The notes below the pieces were generated by a model. The model did no database searches, had not been told where the DNA came from, and was given only the letters and a program-made list of their open reading frames with translations. From the NCBI GenBank assembly GCA_052246725.1, contig JBQQCL010000008.1: a stretch of DNA of 64,000 nt; one strand, 5' to 3'. This DNA is from Pseudalkalibacillus sp052246725. Its GTDB lineage: Bacteria > Bacillota > Bacilli > Bacillales > Fictibacillaceae. A program made the translations under genes and the position numbers. This document shows positions 58,643-64,000 of the stretch, piece after piece (positions within the stretch are counted from its first letter, which is position 1; each line of letters opens with the position of its first letter).

Positions 58643-58795
58643 TCATTTCTTTTTTTGAGCTGCTTCAAATGCAAGTCCAAGCGCTATACCGATTCCGATA
58701 CCAATCGCAATATTATCGAACATTACACCGATTACGACACCTATGACTGTTCCAATCACTATTCCACTGCTGTAATTTGATTTTTTTCTAGACAA
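58643..58795 (-). CDS. 50-residue glycine-zipper membrane protein
   Basis: TTG start spaced seven bases from AGGATGG. A basic N-terminus (MSRKKSNYSS) precedes two hydrophobic segments with G-x3-G spacing (GIVIGTVIGVVIGVMF and IAIGIGIGIALGLAF) and a basic end (AAQKKK). This is a glycine-zipper pattern like those of small pore-forming or membrane-packing proteins. It sits 13 bp after the SRPBCC stop in the same strand direction. No homologue family was identified by eye. Confidence 0.6.
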   Translation of the reverse strand: MSRKKSNYSSGIVIGTVIGVVIGVMFDNIAIGIGIGIALGLAFEAAQKKK

Positions 58796-58808
58796 AACAC
58801 ACCATCCT

Positions 58809-59207
58809 TTATGTCATCTGTTCCAGCAATTGTTTTAGTGTCTCAAGATCTTGTTGGACTTGATCGAGATCCTGATTGAATTGCCCCTCCGACATCATTG
58901 GTTGCTGGAAGGCGGTGAATATCACTTCACACCCTGTTCCGTTCGGTATGATCCGCATCGGTACATTGATCGATTCGTCTGGGGAGGGCGTAACAAAGTG
59001 ATCAACGATACCGAATTCATTACGATCGACAAACCTGATATTCATCGGTCCATCACTCGTCTCAGCAATCCACTGGTCATTCACTCTTTTCACAGATTCG
59101 AAAAAAGACCACTGCGGCAAATTTTCAGGGTTCGAAATGAAGTCATAAGCTTTATTGACACTGCAATCGATCGATATGGATAACGTTTTGGAATTCATCA
59201 AAGTCAC
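58809..59207 (-). CDS. SRPBCC-fold (polyketide cyclase/START-like) protein
   Basis: 132 residues. LSISIDCSVNKAYDFISNPENLPQWSFF, the middle IVDHFVTPSPDESINVPMRI and TGCEVIFTAFQQPMMSEGQFNQDL give the helix-grip fold used to bind hydrophobic ligands. No enzymatic residues stand out. The GTG start is nine bases after AAAGGA; an ATG three codons later is possible. The DUF3224/NTF2-like gene lies just upstream on the same strand. Confidence 0.78.
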   Translation of the reverse strand: MTLMNSKTLSISIDCSVNKAYDFISNPENLPQWSFFESVKRVNDQWIAETSDGPMNIRFVDRNEFGIVDHFVTPSPDESINVPMRIIPNGTGCEVIFTAFQQPMMSEGQFNQDLDQVQQDLETLKQLLEQMT

Positions 59208-59238
59208 TTTGTCACGTCCTTTTATTAAAATATAAGGC

Positions 59239-60066
59239 CTATAAAACTTTATCTGTTTCTTGCAGACCTGATGCTTTCATGGCTTTTTCAAGGTCATCAA
59301 AGCGGGAAATGTATACTACTTTACCATCTTTCACTTTAATGACTGAAGCAACATTCGCCTCACCGGCACTTCGTCCTTCTTGCCCTTTCCATGTCGCAAG
59401 TTGTTCATAAACTAAAGAACCTTTTCTTCCATAGATCGATAATGTTTCAAGATTCAGACCTGTTCGCTCCAACCATTCCACCAACAGTACTTTTCCATAA
59501 CCAGATCCTCTTGGCCCTGATATTTCGATTGTCGGAGAAGTCATTTCCAACAGGGCATCGACATCTTGCTCATTGCATAGATCAATCCATTTATCAGCCA
59601 CATTGATTTCTTCTTCGATATATTTATCTTCCTCTTCTTCTTTTTCCCTTAAGAAAACGGCCATTTCTTCATCAAATGAGTAGTTGAAGGTGACTGAAAA
59701 TGCATCCGATTCAGTTGATTCAACATTGATGACACCATCGATCCCTTTAAGGTCGCCAGTTCCTGATTGCGGAATCACTTTCTGGGTAGAAGTCAGGACA
59801 CCATCTTCAAAGGTACCATCATGTTCTAATACAAAGCTGCCGATCCGATTCCCGATACTTCCTGTGAAACGCTCTAGTCCATAAACTGTGGCGGATGTTT
59901 CAGTAAAATAACATTTCAATTCTTCCAAAATACCTTCACCTTGAAGATCGCCTTCATAACTCATCTCAAAATGACCTTTCGTAAGCTTAGGTCCGCCTTT
60001 CAAGTCACTGTATGGGATTTCACTTCCCCGCTTTATTTTTATTATCGATGTAGCTTGTCCATCCAT
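59239..60066 (-). CDS. Two-domain protein: DUF3224 barrel plus SnoaL/NTF2-like domain
   Basis: 275 residues. Residues 1-125 match the DUF3224 (allene-oxide-cyclase-like barrel) pattern, with LTKGHFEMSYEGDLQGEG, YGLERFTGSIGNRIGSFVLE and VIPQSGTGDLKGIDG. A Glu-rich linker (REKEEEEDKYIEEE) leads to a SnoaL-like domain (about 150-275) with VADKWIDLCNEQDVDALLEM and VASVIKVKDGKVVYISRFDD. Both halves are usually separate small proteins; the fusion is uncommon. ATG at 60066, spaced from GGGGAGG. Confidence 0.75.
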   Translation of the reverse strand: MDGQATSIIKIKRGSEIPYSDLKGGPKLTKGHFEMSYEGDLQGEGILEELKCYFTETSATVYGLERFTGSIGNRIGSFVLEHDGTFEDGVLTSTQKVIPQSGTGDLKGIDGVINVESTESDAFSVTFNYSFDEEMAVFLREKEEEEDKYIEEEINVADKWIDLCNEQDVDALLEMTSPTIEISGPRGSGYGKVLLVEWLERTGLNLETLSIYGRKGSLVYEQLATWKGQEGRSAGEANVASVIKVKDGKVVYISRFDDLEKAMKASGLQETDKVL

Positions 60067-60283
60067 AGTCAAAAACCTCCCCTTTGATATTAAAAAAGTT
60101 ACACGTAATCGACGATTTGAAAAATATGATAAGAGGCAGGATGTAATCTCTGCTTTTTCGTCTCCTTATAGTAATTCGGAGAGAGTGAAAGCATTTCGGC
60201 ATAACTATGGTAATTTTTTCGAAAAAATCGTCGCCCCTTTGAATTATTCGATTTCTGAAAGGATTTTCCTTTCCTTTTGAAAT

Positions 60284-60316
60284 AAAAAGAACGTCATCTC
60301 TTGTCGGATGACGCCC
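60284..60316 (-). terminator. Terminator of the iron alcohol dehydrogenase gene
   Basis: Stem GCGTCATC / GATGACGT followed on the minus strand by CTTTTT. Confidence 0.82.
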
Positions 60317-60323
60317 TTTCGTA

Positions 60324-61487
60324 TTAATTGTCCAAATAGGCTTTTTGGAAAAGCTGCAAGTAATTTTCTTTGTTGATTTCCCTTGCATTGCTCGGGGTCG
60401 ATCCATTGTTGTATGCTGATTCAGCTAAGTAATCGAAATCTTCTTCTTTCACTTCAGATAGTGACATGAAGGGAGGAATGGAAATATCTTCGGCCAGTTT
60501 CTTCATTTCCTTCACCAATAGATTTGCCGCTGCTTGATCCGGATCAGAATCTTTTGCAATACCGATTGTTCTTGCAATCGTTGCATGTTTCTCGATTTCC
60601 GCCTCTGCATTATATTCAACAATATAAGGGAGGAACATCGAATTCGCGACCCCATGCGGCGTATCGTATAATCCGCCGATTGCTTCAGCCATACAATGGA
60701 CGGAGGCCACATCCGCATGTGAAAACGCCATGCCTGCAACTGTAGACCCAATCATCATGTTGTACCGTGCTTCTTGGTCCTCCCCATTTTTCACAGCTCG
60801 TCGCAAATAAGGATAGATATGCTTCATTGCTTGCAAGGCAAGTCCATCGGCAATCGGATTCGAAAGCTTGCATGTATAGGCCTCAATCGCATGAACGAGA
60901 GCATCCATTCCAGTCGAAGCTGTCAAATGTGGCGGGAGCTTATATGTAAGTTCTGGATCGACAATCGCCAGTATTGGTGCGATCTGCACAGCCTTGATGG
61001 TGAATTTTATTTTACGATTCGTATCGGTTATGACAGAAGAACGCGTCACTTCTGCTCCTGTTCCAGCAGTAGTTGGGATGACGATAAGCGGAGCTACCCC
61101 ATCTGGAACGTTATCACGTCCCGCATAATCCTGCGGGCTGCCACCATGGCTACTAATAATCGCAATCGCTTTGGCTGAATCGATGACAGAACCACCGCCT
61201 ATAGCTAAAATTGCATCAGCACGGAAATCCAGTGCCGCTTTTCCGCCAACGATACAATCCGCATCTTTCGGGTTCGGTTTCACCTGGTTGAAGACCTTGG
61301 TTTCAAAACCTTCTATTTTTAAAATTTGTTCCAGCTTCGCTACAAAACCGACTTGTTCGATACCAGGATCGGTAACAATGAAGATCCTTTTTCCTTTCAC
61401 TGTACCTTGCAGGTATGCCCCTGTTTCAGAAAAGACGCCATTACCAGCCTGGATTTTCGTCGGAAGATTAAAATTGACAGTTTTCAT
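60324..61487 (-). CDS. Iron-containing alcohol dehydrogenase
   Basis: 387 residues, standard group III ADH. The nucleotide-binding region has ILAIGGGSVIDSAKAIAI (about 93-110) and PTTAGTGAEVT. Metal ligands are the Asp in STGMDALVHAIEAY and His in MAFSHADVASVHCMAEAIGG and YDTPHGVANSMFLPYI. It reduces an aldehyde or oxidises an alcohol with NAD(P)H in the cytosol; members include butanol, 1,3-propanediol and lactaldehyde enzymes. ATG behind AGGGGGAA. Monocistronic. Confidence 0.92.
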   Translation of the reverse strand: MKTVNFNLPTKIQAGNGVFSETGAYLQGTVKGKRIFIVTDPGIEQVGFVAKLEQILKIEGFETKVFNQVKPNPKDADCIVGGKAALDFRADAILAIGGGSVIDSAKAIAIISSHGGSPQDYAGRDNVPDGVAPLIVIPTTAGTGAEVTRSSVITDTNRKIKFTIKAVQIAPILAIVDPELTYKLPPHLTASTGMDALVHAIEAYTCKLSNPIADGLALQAMKHIYPYLRRAVKNGEDQEARYNMMIGSTVAGMAFSHADVASVHCMAEAIGGLYDTPHGVANSMFLPYIVEYNAEAEIEKHATIARTIGIAKDSDPDQAAANLLVKEMKKLAEDISIPPFMSLSEVKEEDFDYLAESAYNNGSTPSNAREINKENYLQLFQKAYLDN

Positions 61488-61560
61488 CCAGTATTCCCCC
61501 TATCATATTATCCTTTTATGATAATTGAAAATTCAATCAATTAATAATAAAGTGCTTGCT

Positions 61561-61680
61561 AAAGAAAACGTGGAAAAGGCGATCCTTAGCAAAGGCTGAG
61601 CCATGTTTGCACTTATCCTTTTTTTAAATGAAGCTTTATTAAATAATGATGTTGATTTTTGGCTGAGTTTGATTGAAGCG
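61561..61680 (+). repeat. Composite repeat: AAAGAAAAC family joined to TTAAATAATG repeat
   Basis: 61561-61620 (AAAGAAAACGTGG ... AAAGGCTGAGCCATG ... TTTGCACTTATCC) belongs to the family of 18771-18922. 61639-61680 (TTAAATAATGATGTTGATTT then GGCTGAGTTTGATTGAAGCG) matches 29302-29343. The two lie side by side here but apart near glpD. Confidence 0.65.
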
Positions 61681-61694
61681 AAATTTGCTTAAAT

Positions 61695-61728
61695 GAAAAA
61701 ATACCGGCAATCAGAGTGACTGCCGGCG
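61695..61728 (-). terminator. Terminator behind the 62-residue protein gene
   Basis: Stem CCGGCAGTCA / TGATTGCCGG followed on the minus strand by TATTTTTTC. Confidence 0.82.
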
Positions 61729-61730
61729 GA

Positions 61731-61919
61731 TTATTTACAACTGCTTTTTACTTTTTCGAATTCTTCTTCAAAATAAAAAGTGCTTGGATGTTCCTCAACA
61801 ATATAGGAGAATCTCTTCATGTTTTTCACATATTGCCATTTTCTTATGGTCACGGATTCGCCAGTCTTTTGGATTTTGACAACTTCTCCAGTTTTGAACA
61901 GGTTGTTTGAATGTTTCAA
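61731..61919 (-). CDS. Small hypothetical protein (62 residues)
   Basis: Starts at TTG 61919, seven bases after AAGGGGAG; longer in-frame ATG starts would include that site. The sequence (LFKTGEVVKIQKTGESVTIR, KWQYVKNMKRFSYIVEEHP, TFYFEEEFEKV) looks like a compact SH3-like beta barrel, resembling short DNA/RNA-binding or KOW-like domains in Bacillus hypothetical proteins. No name can be given. It has its own terminator. Confidence 0.6.
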   Translation of the reverse strand: MKHSNNLFKTGEVVKIQKTGESVTIRKWQYVKNMKRFSYIVEEHPSTFYFEEEFEKVKSSCK

Positions 61920-62046
61920 ACGGTCACTCCCCTTCAGTTCCATTATACCATAAAGCATTAAAGTTTTTGAGTGTTCCCTTTTACCTTGTTCGACAAGTTA
62001 ACAGGAATTTCAACATTTTTTTCTGACCTGCAGTTTTTATCTATGC

Positions 62047-62117
62047 TATAATGAATTCACCATTTAATTTTTCCTGAACATATCGGGTTGGCACAATTGT
62101 GTCAGCCCCTTTTATTT
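62047..62117 (+). ncRNA. Possible short transcript with promoter and terminator
   Basis: A -10 TATAAT (62047-62052) is followed at 62085 by a ten-bp stem GGGTTGGCAC / GTGTCAGCCC (two G-U pairs), tetraloop-like AATT and CTTTTATTT. Transcription would start near 62059 and end near 62113, giving about 55 nt. No reading frame with a ribosome site fits between. The -35 is weak (CTGACC). Confidence 0.3.
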
Positions 62118-62212
62118 GTGTTTAAGATATATGAATGATCATAACTTTTGAAAAAATAGTGGGTTCAAGCGAAAGTAGCGACACTTCTGGGGGAATTGAG
62201 AACCAGACGAAC

Positions 62213-62422
62213 CATGTTTTTAGTTAACGGACATGAGAGCCGTTAATTGTGAACAAAATCAGTGTTTCTAAATTTTAACGGACACCACAGCCGTTATTTA
62301 GGAACAAAACAGCTGATTTACCATGATATTTGCGAAATAAGGTCCCTGGTGTCCGTTAGGTTTGTTAAAATCCCATGGTTTTAGTCAAATAAGGTCTCCT
62401 GTGTCCGTTAACGGATGGTCCG
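62213..62422. repeat. AACGGACAC repeat family, complete four-module element 2
   Basis: Forward units at 62224 and 62275, reversed units at 62335 and 62387; spacings 51, 60 and 52, the same plan as element 1 at 29394-29600, with the same CCATGTTTT left flank. Between cspD-like gene end and the small gene at 61919. The sequence between modules is also partly conserved (AGCTGATTT, GCGAAATAAGGTCCCTGG). Confidence 0.85.
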
Positions 62423-62469
62423 GATGAAGAGGCTTGCGATTCCTAAGTGAATTCATCCTTAAAAATACA

Positions 62470-62498
62470 AAAAAACAGACCCTGTTAAGGATCTGTTT
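62470..62498 (-). terminator. Terminator of the cold-shock gene
   Basis: Stem AACAGATCC / GGGTCTGTT followed by five or more T residues on the minus strand. Confidence 0.82.
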
Positions 62499-62515
62499 TG
62501 AGTTCAACTTTTTAT

Positions 62516-62716
62516 TTAGACTTTTTGTACGTTTGAAGCTTGAGGTCCACGTTGGCCTTCTTCAACTTCAAAAGTAACTTCTTGACCTTCGTCTAAAGAT
62601 TTGAATCCGTCTGCTTGGATAGCTGAAAAGTGAACGAATACGTCGTCTGCACCTTCACGCTCGATGAATCCAAAACCTTTTTCTGCGTTAAACCATTTTA
62701 CTTTACCATGTTCCAT
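62516..62716 (-). CDS. Cold-shock protein, CspD/CspB-like
   Basis: 66 residues, a single CSD/OB-fold domain. RNP1 (KGFGFIER, 13-20) and RNP2 (DVFVHF, 25-30) are intact, and GKVKWFNAEKG and GPQASNV are canonical. It binds single-stranded RNA as a chaperone during cold adaptation and rapid growth. The sequence is closest by eye to B. subtilis CspD (EEGQ, QRGPQASNV). AGGAGG precedes the ATG; the AT-rich upstream stretch (62717-62906) can hold the long leader typical of csp genes. Confidence 0.93.
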   Translation of the reverse strand: MEHGKVKWFNAEKGFGFIEREGADDVFVHFSAIQADGFKSLDEGQEVTFEVEEGQRGPQASNVQKV

Positions 62717-62906
62717 GTTTGTTGCCTCCTAGTGCTCATTGCACAATGTTTTTCATATTCTTGCTCAGAACTAGACGTAAAGTGTTACACTTTTAACTAT
62801 CCAATGATCGAACAAAAATAACTGTTTTTAATAATAGCAGTTTGTTCATAAATAAGCAAGTCATTTACTAAAGTACTCATGATTTGTAATGTTTGTAACC
62901 TTTGTG

Positions 62907-63362
62907 TTAAGAAACTTCATACTTCATCAATGGAAGCTTCCTGTCCGCAAATACGGTTGAAGGTGTTTCTCCAATTTTGACGGCACCCATTTTTTCGTAG
63001 AATCCCATTGCATGAGGATCGCTGTCAATCGTGAAGCTACTGATGTCCAATTCGTTAGCTCGGTGGACGACATGAGACCAAAGCTGCTTCCCATAACCTT
63101 CACCTATGAATCCAGGATTAAGATACATGAAATCCAGGGCAGCCTGTCCATTTTTGATGACAAATGCAAAGAATCCCAGGACCTTCCTGTTGTCCTCAAG
63201 CACATATACTTCGTTCTTTTCGATATATTTTTCACTTAACGTAAGTGCATCGCGACAGGTTAGAATGAACTCTTCCGAATAGTCCCACTGGGCTTTTGAA
63301 AGTAAAGCAAGATCACTTAAAAGCTGAGCTTCTTCAGGCTTTGCCCTTCTAATCGCGGCCAT
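62907..63362 (-). CDS. GNAT-family N-acetyltransferase
   Basis: 151 residues. Starts MAAIRRAKPEEAQLLSDLAL, with ALDFMYLNPGFIGEGYGKQLWSHVV as the acetyl-CoA-binding strand and loop (GEGYGK), and FYEKMGAVKIGE near the end. The N-terminal LLSKAQWDYSEEFI segment is typical of a GNAT subgroup without a known substrate. AAAGGAG site. No operon partner is evident. Confidence 0.82.
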   Translation of the reverse strand: MAAIRRAKPEEAQLLSDLALLSKAQWDYSEEFILTCRDALTLSEKYIEKNEVYVLEDNRKVLGFFAFVIKNGQAALDFMYLNPGFIGEGYGKQLWSHVVHRANELDISSFTIDSDPHAMGFYEKMGAVKIGETPSTVFADRKLPLMKYEVS

Positions 63363-63442
63363 AAGAATGGCTCTCCTTTCATTGTTTTACTAGAGTACTT
63401 TCGGGATCGTGTCCGGAATTCCTTTTTATCCTTACGTTTTGG

Positions 63443-64000
63443 TTAACCCCTGAACTTTGGAGAGGGGATTCCTTTTACATCCTCCAAGGTGACTTTAAAT
63501 AATCCTCCCGCCATTGGAAAAGCTGAAAGTTGTTCTTCAGTCATTCCCTTCCTGGCTGTCGTGATATAGAGGTCGTTCAAATCTTTTCCACCAAATGCAC
63601 ATGAGGTCACATTGAGTGCAGGAACGGTAACTTCTTGTATCTGCTCACCAGTCATCGGGTTCCATCTCGACACTTTCGCTCCTCCCCAATGCGCTATCCA
63701 AAGCATTCCGTCTGCGTCGATCGTCATGCCATCAGGTTTGCCCTGATCATCCGGTACTACAATGATATCCATTGAATTCTTGATATCTCCTGTTTTCAAA
63801 TCATATTCATAGCGGACGACTTTCTGAGTTGGTGTATCAATGTAGTAAAAGTAGTTATGATCAAATGACCAGATAAGGCCATTTGAATTGGTGACATGGT
63901 CGATTTTCTTGTTGACATTCATGTCAGTATCCAAACAATATAGGGCAGCATTCTTGTCCCGGCTTTCATCAATTGTGCCAGCCCAGAACCTGCCCGCGGG
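63443..64000 (-). CDS. SMP-30/gluconolactonase/LRE family protein, N-terminus outside window
   Basis: The frame runs from TGA-side 63443 to the right edge with 185 codons inside. GRFWAGTIDE near the edge, SNGLIWSFDHNYFYYIDT, PDGMTIDADGMLWIAHWGGAKVSRW and VTSCAFGGKDLNDLYITTAR are the blades of the SMP-30/regucalcin six-bladed propeller; the Asn and Asp in NGLIWS and PDGMTID are metal ligands. Members hydrolyse sugar lactones. The first ~100 residues, including the first metal-ligand Glu, lie beyond the window. Confidence 0.85.
   Translation of the reverse strand, partial: PAGRFWAGTIDESRDKNAALYCLDTDMNVNKKIDHVTNSNGLIWSFDHNYFYYIDTPTQKVVRYEYDLKTGDIKNSMDIIVVPDDQGKPDGMTIDADGMLWIAHWGGAKVSRWNPMTGEQIQEVTVPALNVTSCAFGGKDLNDLYITTARKGMTEEQLSAFPMAGGLFKVTLEDVKGIPSPKFRG

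Overview
The window is chromosomal DNA of a low-GC, spore-forming Firmicute of the family Bacillaceae. The grounds are strong GGAGG-type ribosome sites, frequent TTG/GTG starts, a Coat F-domain spore protein, a stressosome RsbR paralogue, a SigB-type promoter in front of a KatE-type catalase, a glpPFKD-like order, and small Bacillus families (YjzC, DUF2512, DUF4025). The genus cannot be fixed from the sequence. No rRNA, tRNA, CRISPR array, transposase or phage gene was seen.

Layout. 0-9 kb: metallophosphatase, small proteins, cyanophycinase-like peptidase, acetyltransferases, an EamA exporter, an ANT(6)-type nucleotidyltransferase and two damaged genes. 9-19 kb: WYL regulator with divergent short-chain dehydrogenase, LacI-type regulator, subtilase, three tandem cysteine-rich paralogues, two lipoproteins, and an oligopeptide-type permease pair without ATPase or binding protein. 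19-27 kb: KatE catalase, LysR regulator divergent from an EamA exporter, hotdog thioesterase, RsbR paralogue, CotF-like protein. 27-33 kb: glycerol regulon glpP-glpF-glpK-glpD on the minus strand; glpF and glpD each sit behind a terminator preceded by the same purine-rich box, as expected for GlpP antitermination. 33-45 kb: large secreted M36 metalloprotease, phosphatase, two-component system, reductase/hydrolase pair and AbgT transporter. 45-53 kb: NlpC/P60 hydrolase, M14 carboxypeptidase, ArsR/SRPBCC pair, ECF sigma/anti-sigma pair, ArsR/VOC pair. 53-55 kb: three consecutive broken genes. 55-64 kb: VOC proteins, TVP38-like membrane protein, sigma factor followed by ClpP, iron alcohol dehydrogenase, cold-shock protein, and an SMP-30 gene cut by the window edge.

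The most unusual content is intergenic. At least five unrelated dispersed repeat families recur in the window, together with short 'phrase' arrays that nearly all lie at gene 3' ends. One family is a four-module element with two units forward and two reversed, seen complete twice with almost the same spacing and once as a half element touching a stop codon. One copy of a roughly 220-bp GC-rich repeat lies between a LacI-type operator and its regulator gene. Two ArsR-type genes appear to make leaderless mRNAs. Five genes carry stops or frameshifts that a raw-read check would resolve.
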